This document shows positions 42,145-54,960 of a DNA stretch of 64,000 bases, piece after piece. The notes under the pieces are model-generated. The model had not been told where the DNA came from and searched no databases. It saw only the letters and a list, made by a program, of their open reading frames with translations. Source of the stretch: Cristatella mucedo (taxonomy: Eukaryota > Bryozoa > Phylactolaemata > Cristatellidae); contig WPIO01000164.1 of the NCBI GenBank assembly GCA_009760855.2, forward strand, positions 364,001 through 428,000, given 5' to 3'. Each line of letters starts with the position of its first letter. The stretch's first letter is position 1. Position numbers and translations under genes: made by a program.

Positions 42145-42400
42145 TGAATGCGTTTAATTGTCGTTAAGTTCTCGCCGATCGGCTCGATTGTTAGCATTGC
42201 AGGGAAGCGCGATAGTGTGTACGTTCGATAATGGCGTCCACAGCATTACTGGATACAGCTCGATACTTATGTAGTTAATCAAGCCATGGTTTGACCCTAG
42301 TGTAGGGGCGCTCAAGTGTGCCGAAGAAAGTTGCAGGCTCAACACCTGAAGCATTTTCTAAGTGCACGAATGAAGATTATTTTTACTAGGGAATTATAAA
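42145..42400 (-). promoter_or_regulatory. Presumed 5' UTR and promoter region
   Basis: Located directly upstream of the ATG at 42144 on the minus strand. An ACATAAGTAT element near 42270 might serve as an AT-rich core element; no clear TATA or initiator can be proven. Confidence 0.25.
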
Positions 42401-43214
42401 AATTATTTGTATTTGCTTAGTGATTCCGTCACTAGCAAGTAGCATATCTAATTTTTCTAGCTAGAAACGTTTCCTACTGCAGAATTTGAACCCTGGACAT
42501 TGATGGTTAAGAGCTTGCACCGTGGCTCCTTGGCTATATTAACCATATGCCGAGAGAATTGTAATTTTTTTAAGGTTGGTGTAGGTCACCATTTGTGCCA
42601 CGAACAGTTTAAAAAATGATGAAACTGATTGCGGCTGCAGAGCCAAGTACCTCCGCTAAAAACAACAACCGCTTTAAACTTAGAAATCCAGAAATTAGCT
42701 GACTAATAACTATATATCTATAATCCAGATTTTAATTCCGTTATATCTTTTAAAACCTCATCCGGGCAGACCTTTGAAGTGTTTGTACCAAAGAATGATG
42801 TTCAGGCTAATTAGGCGAGCCGAGTAAGCAGGCTGCTGACTGCAGCTCCCTTTTCACTAGCGAACTGCCGTCAGCCTTATCTATTCTTTCTAGCTACGAG
42901 CAGCTTGCTGCCTTTGGGTTCGCGACGCTCGGTCACAGGGTTTTCGTCACTGGAGCCGACGCTGAGCTACCTCGACGCTCGACGGAAGTTCGCCAATTTC
43001 ATACGACGCCTAACTGCGGGACCTTTGGGCGTGACGGACGTTGTCGCTTTAATTATTAGCGATCGATATTCGGCTGCTTCCAAGAATTCAAGCAAATATC
43101 GAGCCGGTTACAATGTGGCCTAGGCGGTTAATAGGCTTCGCAACCTAAATAAACGCGTGCTTTTCTAATTCAGTACCAATGTGGCAAGGGCCAACGCTTT
43201 GTTTGAACTACTTG
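42401..43214. other. Intergenic, no assigned feature
   Basis: 42.82-43.12 kb is GC-richer with a plus-strand frame of 72 codons that resembles nothing I recognise. Confidence 0.3.
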
Positions 43215-43390
43215 AAAAGTTGTAGCTGATTTAGCAGCCTCTTTTATATTCCGGCGGAAGAGCATTTACGACTGCCACCAACGCTTTAACCAGCGATAAA
43301 GGAATGCGCATCCCAGGATTCAAACCTACGAACCCGGTCTCGATGTGATGAAAAGCAACTGCCTTACATACTGTGCTGCTTCGGCTCAGA
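43215..43390 (-). mobile_element. SINE-2, diverged
   Basis: On the minus strand: TATGTAAGGCAGTTGCTTTT, CGGGTTCGTAGGTTTGAATC, AGCGTTGGTGGCAGTCGTAA, matching SINE-2 in order; the end TCAGCTAC is retained. Confidence 0.7.
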
Positions 43391-44106
43391 GCTACAAGCA
43401 CGATTTCAGAGAACGATTATAAGTCAGCTTTACTAACGTCTACACTGCTCCTAGCGTAGATTACATTAGCTGAATGGAATGCATACGTCTCAAATAAAGA
43501 TCCTAAAGACACAGCAAGAGATGAATGCGAATAAGCTAAGGTCACAACCTTTGAGATTTTAAGCATATTAACCGAGCTGACTTTTGTTATTATAGCCATT
43601 GCGGCTGCAATAAATGGCACTATACTAATTACACATATTTATTGAACTCTTAGCGGCATGAGAGAAGATCTAAGCACTACAGCTACCGGCAAGCAAGGCA
43701 TTCCACTTGGCTGTCAGGCAAAAGTACACGAGCACCGAAAGCCTGCTCGAAACGGGAAGACACAGAGCCGAGGACGCCACTCATTGGCGCTCCCGATACC
43801 CAGCTCTGCCCATTGATTCGTCGCCAGGTAACATTGCTCAAAGCCCCCAGGAAAAATAAATATTCAAGAATTTACCTTGACATGCAAATCAAGAGTGATG
43901 AAGCTAGATTAGCTATAGCAAAAAATAAAGTTCGAGTGTCCAAGGAAGCAAATAAAACTAATCCTTAGTCGCGTTCGGTAAGCAGGCACGCCAAATTACT
44001 GCACAGGCCACGGGCAACGAAGCTTCCGGGATCCGAAGTTGGACGGATAAAACTCAGGTGAGCAGCCAAGATTTCTTAAAGCACGCCTGTAAGAATTATT
44101 TCTGGT
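43391..44106. other. Intergenic, no assigned feature
   Basis: A 67-codon minus-strand frame (43620-43417) with hydrophobic stretches exists but lacks any domain or splice support. Confidence 0.3.
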
Positions 44107-44972
44107 TGCTGTGATTTAGTGAAATTTAAACTAGTGTCATATTCCAAAGCAACCTCTCGTTAGACGACCACATCAGCTCCACAGTCAAATCTGCCTATTT
44201 TCAGCTTCATAACATTGCTAAAACTAGGGCTAGTTGAGATAAGGATACCACGTCCAAATTGGTCCATGCATTCGTGACATCCCGTCTCACTTCTGCAACT
44301 CACTGCTTACTGGCCTACCAGCATGTGCGATCTGGCGATAGTATGCAGGTGCAAAACTCTGCAGCTAGGCTTGTCTGTCGTGAGCGTCGCAGTTGCCACG
44401 TTACTCCACTTCTCGCCGACCTGCACTGGCTACCAGAGAGGCAACGGATTGACTTCAAGGTTATGTCGCTCACTTTTAGGTCTGTTCATTCTATGGCTCC
44501 AGCCTATCTTTCAGATATACTCCCCAATCAGGCCAAGCATCGTACCACCCGCTTTTCGGAATCCAACAGTCTGGAAATACCTCGTACAAACCTTAAATCC
44601 TTTGCAGACCGTGCATGTAACTCGTATGCTCCAAAAGCCTGGAACTCCCTCCCGACTTGCGTCAAAACATCCCCTGACCTGACCACATTTAACAGAAACT
44701 TAAAAACACCTTTTTAGGACAGCATTTAGTGGGTCCCTGTGATTCGTCCTTGATGTGCTTGTGGGTGCTGACACTGTGCATGCTGCCACTAACCACATTT
44801 GCATGCTGACCCTGTGCATGTCACCCCTAACCATATTATTCATTTTGTTTGTTTTTCAAGCATGATTTTACTTACTATTCTATTGCATATCACTTTGCAG
44901 CAAATGTAAAGCGCCTAGAAAGAGATTAAGTTCTCTGAGGGCGCTTTATCAAGTGCAATATTATTATTATTA
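44107..44972 (+). mobile_element. LINE-A 3' copy, well preserved
   Basis: Open frame 44259-44717 covers [38 protein letters not shown] and [22 protein letters not shown], an intact hairpin and (ATT)n follow. Confidence 0.9.
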
Positions 44973-44975
44973 AAC

Positions 44976-45984
44976 CAACACACGGATCATTCGTCACAAT
45001 TTCGTCACCTAGAAGCAACCGTGAGCGGTTGCGGTGGAAGGGGGTCCTGATTCCTCGGCGTGAATTTCAAAGCGAGTCACACAAATTGGGGATTTTACTG
45101 TGCTTTATTTGCAAGCACACAAAGTCGCTGAGCGTCTAGCTCAGTTTTATCTCCACACTCCTCGCACGCTCTCAGCAGCGCCAACACTCTTGAGGAGGGA
45201 ATACTTCTCCACACTGAAGCTACTTACGTCTATCGTGGGGAACGACCCAAATAGACGGAGCCCAAACGGGAGCCTAAACCCTAACCGGAGAACTAGGACT
45301 CCATACACGTTAACTACGTCTAGCTCACACTTTACTCAAATACTTATGCCGAGACCACGTCTGAGCGCACACGCAAAAAACACAAAAGTAACACAAAATG
45401 CCAGCTTGGGCGCGATGCGACCGTATTCGATGGTGTCCGCCGAATCCTTCTAGTGCTGTCTCGTCCTGTTCCGTCAATCGCCAGCGAGCAACCCGCCCTC
45501 CTGCCCCACTTTCAGAGAAACGAGTCCGACGGCGTCGAAGCGCAGAGCCGGAAAAAAGACCAAAAAGACCAAGAGCGAGCGTCGCTCGACTCTTGAATAC
45601 TTAGCTGAGACAATGGAGCGAGAGCTCAGTGCTATTGGGCCCGACACCAGGGCCCACTACGGCAAGGAATTAATGCCGGCACTAGGCCACTGGAATGTCC
45701 CCTCCGTCCAGCTTGATGGCGAATGGGTTCCAGACGATTCTCTTTGGACAGAGTGGTGGCGGAGGTTGACAGGCCAGCCAACATTAATCAGCAGCTCCGG
45801 TGGGTATCGGACCAATTCTAAAGGCGTAATCGCCACCGCTGGTCGGAGAGCTTCCTTGCTTGCTCTTAAACTCTTGCTCTCTAACCGCACTGAGGCTTCT
45901 CTCTGGCACACTGCTCGTGGACAAAGGGGGTCTAGCCCGCCGCTCTTGTTTGGGCTTCAATTCAGCCAAGGCCAGCGAATTGCT
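44976..45984 (+). other. GC-rich segment with an unrecognised reading frame
   Basis: Between two LINE-A copies lies 1 kb that is clearly richer in GC. A plus-strand frame is open from about 45540 to 46035: a Lys/Arg-rich stretch (KKTKKTKSERRSTLEYLAET), then MERELSAIGPDTRAHYGKEL and WTEWWRRLTGQP. Its end runs into LINE-A sequence. It may be the coding remnant of an unidentified mobile element; no termini or duplications could be defined. Confidence 0.3.
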
Positions 45985-47310
45985 GCAACTTGGTTAGGGG
46001 CTGCATTCACAGAGTCAGCATGCAGGTGTGGTTAGTTGCAGTATGCACAGTGTCCTCACGGACAAGCTCGTAAACGACGAGTCACAGGAACCCACTAATG
46101 CTGTTCTAAAAATTCTCCATGAAGTTCTTTTTAATTGTGGTCAAGTTAGTGGATGTTCTGACTGAAGACGGTAGTGAGTTCCAGGCTTTAGGAGCATACG
46201 AACTAAATGCACGGCCTCCAAAGGATTTGAGGATTGTAGGAGGTATTGATAATCTGTTGGATTCCGAAAAGGGGGGTGGTACGATGCTTGGCCTGATGGG
46301 GTGTATCTGAGAGATAGGCTTGAGCCTAAGAATGAAGTGACCTAAAAATGAGCGACAAAACCTTGAAGTCACTCCGTTGCTTGACTGGTAGCCAGTGCAG
46401 GTCGGCGAGAAGTGGTGTGATGTGGCAACTGCGACGCCCACCACAGAAAAGCCTAGTTAAGGAGTGTTGCACCAGCTGTAATCGCCCGATTGCACATGCT
46501 GGTAGGCCAGCAAGCAGTGACTTGCATAAGTCAAGACGGGAAGTCACATATGCAGGGGCCGACTTAATCTTGGTATCCTTATCTAAACAGACCCACATTT
46601 GAGCAATGTGCAGTAACCAAAAGTAGGCAGACTTGATTTCGGAACTGATGTCGTCGACTAACGAGAGGTCACTTTGGGACATGACTCCTAGATTTCAAGC
46701 TAATTTAGCAAGAGATATGCTGTCAGTATCAATTTTGAGCGTCAGCATTTCCTATTTCTGAATCAAAATGATTTTTTGCCATTACAAATAGGTTAGTTTT
46801 ATCATCGTTTAGTTTAAGTAAATTTGTTACCATCCATGTGGGGATGTCATCAATACATGCCTCAAGTGCATTGAAGGAATTTGAGGTGTTCGAAGGCGGC
46901 GAGGGATCAAAGCAAAAATACAACTGAGTTTCATCTGCAAATATAATAATAATAATAATAATATTGCACTTGATAAAGCGCCCTCACAGAACTTAATCTC
47001 TTTCTAGGCGCTTTACATTTGCTGCAAAGTGATACGCAATAGAATAGTAAGTAAAATCATGCTTGAACAACAAACAAAATGAATAACATGGTTAGGGGTT
47101 ACATGCACTGGGTCAGCATGCAAAGAAGTGAAAGCCTAAATTTTGCTTGGCAATCACATCAGCAAGAGGAAGAGTATGACCTGCGAAAATAACCGGACCT
47201 AAATCGGAGCGCTGTGGTACCCCATATTGCAGAGGTACCTCGAATGATCTCTGTCTAGTAACGTCAATACTCAGGAATTTTTCCCTGAAATAGTATGAAC
47301 TAATCACAAA
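45985..47310 (-). mobile_element. LINE-A UTR, C-terminal and RT region with nested tail
   Basis: UTR from 45985, C-terminal domain 46106-46682, RT region 46729-47310, with PLQYGVPQRSDLGPVIF readable at 47.2 kb. The terminal hairpin is missing on the left. A LINE-A tail is nested at 46938-47123. Confidence 0.8.
46938..47123 (-). mobile_element. Nested LINE-A 3'-end insertion (about 185 bp)
   Basis: (ATT)n, intact hairpin and partial UTR truncated at GGGTCAGCATGCAAA. TGCAAA occurs on both borders (46936-46941 and 47119-47124). RT sequence is continuous across it relative to other copies. Confidence 0.8.
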
Positions 47311-47369
47311 AACCTTGCGAAAGATTCGGTAAAAGGATACATTTTTTATTTAATGTTTTCCTGTCAGGA

Positions 47370-48310
47370 GATGTAGTGATGTGCGTCTGTAGCGATTTTT
47401 TAACTTTGGGAGCATAGGAACTAAAGATCCTGGACGAGTTTGAGACTAGTAGGAGCTAAACGATTCGAATTTGAACTGTGATCTTTACCTGGTGGGGAGT
47501 CGGTCGTATAGCAGGACAACAGCAAGGAAATGAAGGAACCTATATGTAAGTTAACGAACCTTGACGTCGACTTGACGTACAGCTCATTGTCATCTGCATG
47601 GAACTTAGTGCTACAGTTGCTTCGGGCAATCTCTTTCTAAATGGAGATAGTAAACTCCGAAAAAACTATACCAAGTACAGAGCCAATAAGTATCCCATAC
47701 TTAATTTTTTCCTTGCAATGATCATTTCGTTCATGTCGGTACTCTGGCATCTCAAAATGAAATATTACTTCAAAATATTATAATGCACTACCACTTATTG
47801 ATGCCCCTGCGAGAAAAGAGGCATTTGAGAAGGACCTGGTGATCTATTGGTCAAATGGCCAAATAAACGAACGAAGACAGCATTGAAATACTCCCTATCG
47901 CCATATTTGTTAGAAGATGGTGACACACACACTAAGAAATGCTGACTCTGTAGATCTGTTTGCTTAAGATCAGGCTGGAACTGACTTGCTAGTCGTGAAG
48001 TTATAACGAAGGAGCTCAGATGGTCTGCCTGACTCCTTCTAGTATTCGATACTAACGGTAGAAGCAAGACATAGTGGAAGTTGTGAAGCTCTGTTAGATT
48101 AATGCTGGTTGGTTTCTTAAATAGTGGCCCAGCAAAAGCCTTTCAGAAAGCTTCTAGAAGGAGGTCTGACTCTACCGACGCATTTTAGACGTTGGTTAGG
48201 CATAGCAGAAGCAAATCTATTCACTGTGGAACCAGGGCAATTAAAATAGAGTTCTGGAGGACTAGTTTTTTATGAATGGAAACTGAACTACCGGATACGA
48301 TCACCGGAGG
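47370..48310 (-). mobile_element. Strongly diverged CR1-like RT remnant
   Basis: 47795-48067 encodes SRLASQFQPDLKQTD, which aligns with [17 protein letters not shown] of LINE-A. Neighbouring TTTGGGAGCATAGGAACTAA and ATTGTCATCTGCATGG also match. It is probably an older subfamily. Confidence 0.6.
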
Positions 48311-48324
48311 CCATATTAAACTTA

Positions 48325-48955
48325 ATAACAATAACCATATTACGTTTAATTAAGATCCCTCAGAAAACTCAATCTCTTTTTAGGCACGTTGCGTTCGCTT
48401 CAAAAGAAGTATAACCGAATAGTCAGTCGTAGCATACTCACTGACAACAAGCGTAACATGGTTAGTGGGTGTCATGCATGGGGTGAGCTTACAACTATGG
48501 TTAGTGGAAGCATGCCGAGTTTCGTAAACCATAAGCACAAAGGGTAGAGTTACAGGGACCCAATGAATGCTGTGATAAATGAGTCCGTCTTAAGTTTCTT
48601 TAAAATGTGGTCAAGTTAGTGGATATCGTCAGGCTCAAGTTAGTGGATGTCGTCAGGCCCTTCGTAAGTGAATTCCACGCTTTGGGAGCATCCGAACTAA
48701 ATTCTCCAAAGGATTTGAGGTTCGTACCACATATAGTTGAAAAATTACATTCAGAAAGCGCATATCCATGGCTGGCGTGGTAGTAGAACAGATAACAGTC
48801 TTGGAGCCAGATAATTAAGAGGAATAAACTGAGCGAGAGTGTGCAAAAGTTTTTGCCTTACTTTATAGGGAGTCAGTGCCGTTCGGCGTGAAGTGGTGAG
48901 ACGTGAGTGACTGTGAAGCCCACAACAGACAGCTATGCCTCATACGAATACCAAA
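48325..48955 (-). mobile_element. LINE-A 3' fragment, old
   Basis: Diverged hairpin and UTR from 48350, C-terminal region to 48950. A 30-bp tandem repeat (CAAGTTAGTGGATATCGTCAGG) is present at about 48612-48658. Confidence 0.7.
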
Positions 48956-49084
48956 CACTTTGGAGACCTTACCTCCAGCTGGTATGGTTCCAAGTCTTGA
49001 ACATAATTCAGACCGGCGTCATGACTTCTCTTCACTCAAGCACATTAAAAAAACAAAAATAAATTCATTTATTGCACGTATAGG

Positions 49085-49500
49085 GAATTTTCGTGATTCG
49101 TCCTTTGTGTGCTTATAAGTGTTGACACCGGATGCTGCCACTAACCATGTTTTATGCTGAACCTGTGCACATCACTACTAACCATGCTTTGTTCGCTGTC
49201 ATTTAGCCTGCTACCACAAAAAATACAATCACCCATCATTTGCAGCCAATCTTATCAAAGCTACTTTCACGTTATGATAAACATCATAATATTGTTTGTT
49301 TTCATTAAAGCCAATTGGCAGCCTCATTAAATAACTTCCAATCCTTTGCAGACTATGCCTTTGGTTTAGGAGCTTTCTCCTAAAGCTCGGGATTCACTAT
49401 AAAAACGACAGCAATCATGATGATAATCATTATATATAGCACCCTCAAAGAATCTCTTTCCAGCCCAATACATTTGTTGCGAAGAAAAACACCACTGTAT
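49085..49500. mobile_element. LINE-A fragments in both orientations
   Basis: 49085-49280 matches the UTR in plus orientation, 49333-49400 the C-terminal coding region in plus, and 49420-49500 the hairpin end in minus orientation. All are short and decayed. Confidence 0.55.
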
Positions 49501-50734
49501 CTAGCAGCGTTTCCTGTTAAAGTGTTTTCCCTTCATTCGCATGCGGACTCAGCATGTTTTTATAAACCCTATTGCCTGCTCCATCTGAGCGACAGGAGCC
49601 AACACCTAGACAGACATTTGGTTTTCCATAATCACTAAAAAATGCCTTGTTATTACTAGTTATGTATTATTGTTTTAATGACAATATATAACATGGGTGT
49701 TATTTACAAACTTAAGGTCTCTTAGTTCTCTTGCCGTAGAAAACTTATAAGAACTACTTCCAAACTAATTTAGGCTTTGCACTCTCAGGTCCTTCTGCCT
49801 ACATAGGACTGCACTGTTTTAAAAACGAAGCGATATCAATTCAAATTAGGCCGTCAGTGATTTGGCTCCCCGATCCTAAGTTTCACTGCCGACTGGTGTC
49901 AGACAGTTCTTAGTTAGCGAAATTAAAAACAAAGGTTAAAGTATACCTGCAAATCAAAGCGTTCAATCAAGAAAAACCTGCATAAATTCGGAATTTGTCA
50001 AATTTACCAAATTTACTAATTCTTTGCACGACGCCTACCCTTAAATTCTGCTTCAAACCAGACAGTCTATCACGACTAAAATGACTATTTACTGACCCTT
50101 CCCCTAAAGCAGTAGATGGTGTAAACGGGTAAAAGCATTTAAACTCTTATGGGTTGACAGGCGATCCAACTGCTTCGACTAGTAAATGACCTCCAAAGCT
50201 AACGATGTCAGATTGGTGTGGTGGTCGTCCATTTCCCACTTGAGCACAGAGAAGTGGGAGTCGACGACATAGTGTTGGCGCAAACGGATGCCAATCTGCA
50301 GCAGAACTGAAGCAGGTGTTTGTAAGGAGATTCATGTGTGAGACGCTCAACGTTGTCCCAAGCAGTATTGTAATCTATTGGCTAGTCTTGCCTGGCAATA
50401 GCCACCTTGAGGGCATGGTTAGCCTCAAGATGGCGATGCCCCTGCTCAACTGCCTTATTCATAGACTCAGTCCAGAAATGGGCTAGGCGATCGAGGTGAA
50501 GATTGAGGACACAAGCATTGAAAGTCACAAGAACAAAATGCGAGCAGCTCAGACGGCATCACAGGAGGGGCATCGCAAGCTGCCATATTACTTAGAACTG
50601 TGGTTATCCGCTTGTACTTGCACAATTCCTTTAAACGACGACATCATAGACGTGCCTTCATTCGTTGCTTGACTGGGAGTCAGTGCAGGTAGGCTGAAGA
50701 TCATTCGTAAGAATCCTGTCGAAATCTAAGTGTC
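49501..50734. other. Unassigned stretch
   Basis: A minus-strand frame around 50580-50390 reads AHFWTESMNKAVEQGHRHLE before a TAG and may be an old transposon coding remnant. A short minus LINE-A-like scrap lies at 50660-50695. Otherwise nothing is seen. Confidence 0.3.
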
Positions 50735-51572
50735 ATATTCCAAACCGACCTCTCATTAGATGACCATATCAGCTCCACAGTCAAATCTACCTATTTTCAG
50801 CTTCATAACATAGCCAATTTTTGGTTTTGTTTAGATATAGATACCACGTCCAAGTTGGTCCATGCATTCGTAACATCTTGTCTCGACCTTTGCAACTCAC
50901 TGCTTACTGGCCTACCAGCATAAGCGATCAGGCGATTGTGGCTGGTGCAAAACTCCACAGCTAGACTTGTCTGTTTTGTGCATCGCTGTTGCCACATTAC
51001 ACCACTTCTCGCCGACCTGCACTGGCTAACAGTCAGGCAACGGATCGACTTCAAGGTTTTGTTGTTCACTTTTATGTCACTTTATTCTTGGGCTCAAGCC
51101 TATCTCTCAGATATACACCCCATCAGGCCAAGCATCGTACCACCAGCTTTTCGGAATCCAACAGTCTACCAATACCTCGTACAAACCTCAAATCCTTTGG
51201 AGACCGTGCATTTAGTTCGTATGCTCCCAATACCTGGAACTCCCTCCCGACTTGAGTCAGAACATCCCGTGATCTGACCACATTTCAAAAGAACTTAAAA
51301 GCACACATATTTTAACAGCATTCAGTGGGTCGCTGTGATTCGTCCTTCATGTGCTTATGGGTGCTGACACTGTGCATGCTGCCACTAACCACATTTGCAC
51401 GCTAACCCTGTGCATGCCACCATGTTATTGATTGTGTTTGCTTATTAAGAATGATATTACTCACCATTTAATTGCATTTCCCTTTGCAGCAACCGTAAAG
51501 TGCCTAAAGAGATTGAGTTCTCCGAGGGTGCTTTATCAAGTGCATCATCATTATTAGTATTATTATTTTCCT
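50735..51572 (+). mobile_element. LINE-A 3' copy
   Basis: C-terminal coding ([18 protein letters not shown]), UTR, hairpin with GCCTAAAGAGATTGAG and ATT-rich tail; moderately diverged. Confidence 0.9.
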
Positions 51573-54500
51573 ATTCGAGTTAAACTGTTCTCATCATTTG
51601 ATTCAGCACTGCAGCTCAGTAGGTAGTTGGTGCCGCGTGGGCAAGCAGGCTCTGAGCAGATGCTAGAAGTCCTGCTAAATGATGCTGGCTAGAGGGTTGT
51701 AAGGAAATGTCTTTAGGGATTTGAGATCTCTGGGTGTCGATATTGGGGCACATTATTCGCTTTCATCCCCTATTAAATGCAATAGTACGATAAGCTGAGA
51801 TAAAATTGGGAAAATGTGAGTATGGATACAAAATATACCACTAAGCAATCGTTTGCTGTATTTTGCTTTGCCCCTTCGGAATTTATGAATTTTCTGTCCT
51901 CAGTCTTCCGAGTCTTTCCCTTTGGAGGTTGTGCATTAGTAGGCATGTTTGAGTTAAATAAGGATTTACCCTACTATCTTCAGTGACCGAATTTCTCTCC
52001 TGACCATGCTCTTTAAACTTGTTTTCAAAGTTCAACTTACTAGTACGAGATTCACACCTTTCACTAGGCAGAATTTCCCTAACTTTGTTGGTGAAGTTCC
52101 GAATTTGCCAAGGACCTTAGAGATGATGCATAGCACTATAGCGAAACTTCTCGATAAAGTACAGAGCATATACCCAATTCTCGTATTGCTTGGAAGTAGT
52201 TGCCTTCTATAACCTGTCAGCAGCGTTCTGGTGTTTTTTAATTCTTTTTCTCAAACCTAAAAGTCCTTGAGGTGATACTCGTGGGTCCCCAAAGCAGGCA
52301 TAGGTTCACAAGAATATTCGCTCTACATTGAGGAGTGCTGCAGTGACTAATTTATGACAGGTTGTGGGCGTTGCCGAATGTTTTGTAGGATAACTCTCTG
52401 TCGTCAACAGCTTGTAGATTTCACATAGCACGATATCTGTTAGAGCTTCGCTGACTTTTTATAGAGTTTCAGTTGACTTCAAGAACTTCGATCTGGCTTA
52501 CAGGTGGCTAAAACCTTTACAACAGATAATCCAGCAAACCAGCTCACATCTCTAGCCTGCTCCCATCCGGTTCATCGGCTTCCAGTCATCTTGTAATTTG
52601 CCCATGTATAAGAATTTCACAGGCGAGCATTCGTAGTAGTCACATAGAAAATGCTAGTGCACGTTTAGAGTAACCATTTTGAAGTCTCGAGACTCATTTT
52701 CAAACATAAAATCAAATGACTGCAGAGAGTCTGACTCAAATCTGACTGCTGGGATCACAGCATGTTGCTCGAGGTTCACCATAACCTTATTTGAGGCTTA
52801 GCAATCAAGTTTTTTTGGCAACATAAATTAACCATCTCAAATCACGAATGGATATAAATTCGTGGAAAAAAGATTCGTATGCAATCTAGTAGCATAACTT
52901 AAGTGTGTGGTTCTTGATGGAATCACCTTGTACCAGTACTAGAGATTTGCCGACAGCTTAGAAAAATCTTCGAAACGAGTTCTAAGCATTTATTTAAAGT
53001 ATAAATAAAAATATAATTTTTAATGCAATATTTAAAGTTTGAACTTTATCATATCCGTGTTCTTCTAAATTTGGTCTTCTCCCAGCACAGCTTAAATTTG
53101 CAATACTAAGTATCGGACATTTCGACACAAACGTTAACAGTATTTAAGTTTGTCAACTGAAGCTGATGTTTCAATCCCAGATGGTACATATAATCAGCTC
53201 AGAGATTAAGAAAGTTTTCGTTATTACAAATTAGAATCTAACAAATTTTCTCCAAACCAAGTGATCATCGTGGTGATCGAGGCCACGCCTCCAGTAGATT
53301 CTCTGTTAGCTCCTCTAGCGATCAGATCAGAGGTTAGGCCCAAGGGAAGTCCATCTCTGCTGGACTTCTCTTTTGCTGTAGCCCTCCACTTGCTTCTTGT
53401 CCCTCAGTTCCGTCTTCTACATAACTATCCGATGGAAAATGTGCACAGTAACCTCTGCACTTGATAAAAGAAAACCGCTTTCGGGCACAGCATGAACATA
53501 CCCATTATCTTTGCAAAATTACTTTGCATAGCACCTTAAGAACCACGACCACTACCCAGGTGATTAGTAACTTTGTGTGAGAAAATTAGTACCCTAGTGT
53601 TAGTCATATGAATGGTGTCAATTTTGAAAGGTAAAAAGCACAATGCTTTAATGAGCCTGATAAGCCGACGACAGGACACGCGGAAAAGATGTATGTTTTA
53701 TGGATTACATTTTTTTTCTGCCTTGCAAAAACGAATATTAGGAATACCTCGGTAATATCAGGCCTTCTCCTGACACTTTCAAGAATGTCTACCCATACAC
53801 CTCCGATTGGAACCAAATGCTAGAGAAAGACAATTTAAAAAGCTCTTGATCAGTTTCCCCCCCTCGAGTCTCGACTTACTTACAAACTTGGAGTCAAAAA
53901 TGCATTAATTAGTAAGTAATAAATAAGTAACCCCGTCAGCATTTTGAGCTTTTCACTCTGCAGTTTTAGAGATTCGTCTCAATCATAGCGAGTGTCAAAG
54001 CAATGCAGATTCAGGCAGAGTTTAGCTCTGCCCTGCAGTGATCTAGATTCGATCTCAGCAGCCGACAGTAGAGCATTTAACTAACATGGCAATCGTATTC
54101 ATGGGAGCTTCAAGTTAATAAGATATCCTTAAGGTCCATGCTTAGTCCACTTTTTCCGCAATTTATTGCTTGTATTTTGCCAATGAAAACCGACGAGCAC
54201 CTTGAAGGCTTTGAACATCTCAATGCTGATAGACGAAACAACTTTTAGTTTGCTTCAATGACTGACTGCCTGCAAGCTCATCATACTCTCCCCTCTTATA
54301 TATACAATATAATGGCATTCAAATTTTCCCAATAACAGAACATCTCTTATGAAACAGCTTTAGGAAAACTTACCAAATAATTAAACGCATTAATAAATTG
54401 AATGGGTTTCATCAAATGGCTTTTTCAGCCAGATCTGAGAGTATGCAAAATTCCGCTTTATAACTCAACCAAAGTTCTTGCACCAAAAACATTAATTAAG

Positions 54501-54589
54501 ATTACAGCTGAGTCAGAAGGAACCAATATAAAGTGACTACCCTTAAAATCAAAGCTCCAGGCTTCTAGAAAGGCTATTAACAACCAGTC
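51573..54589. other. 3 kb without a recognised feature
   Basis: No domain-bearing frame, splice pair or repeat family member could be supported. Open frames are short and unconvincing. Confidence 0.4.
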
Positions 54590-54960
54590 GAGGAAGAGTC
54601 AAGATGTCGTTTAGTGAACATTAAGAGAGAGCATTCCACAGACTGGTAACTGCAAAGCAAACGCTTTCGGGGCCAACTGCGTTTAATTGCTTTCTGAATT
54701 TCCCGAGACAGCCGAGGGAAGGTGAAGGCTTAAACTGGTAGAACAGATTAGCTAGTATCTTAATTACTTAAATTAGACGCCTAGATTTTGAGCACTTGCT
54801 GAAAATACAAATTCTGCATCATCAGTTGGAAGAGCAAAGCCTCCTAGTCTATCCACACAAGTTATTTAAAACATAAGTAGGATTTAGCTTTAATTGCCAC
54901 TTAATTTCGAGTACTCTACTGCAATTCATGATCTAACTTCTGTGAGGCAGCCATGATGAT
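54590..54960 (-). mobile_element. Old LINE-B relic
   Basis: GAGCATTCCACAGACTGGTA and the CCTAGATTTTGAGCAC ... AGAGCAAAGCCTCCTAGTC block match LINE-B in order, with an internal deletion. Confidence 0.5.
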
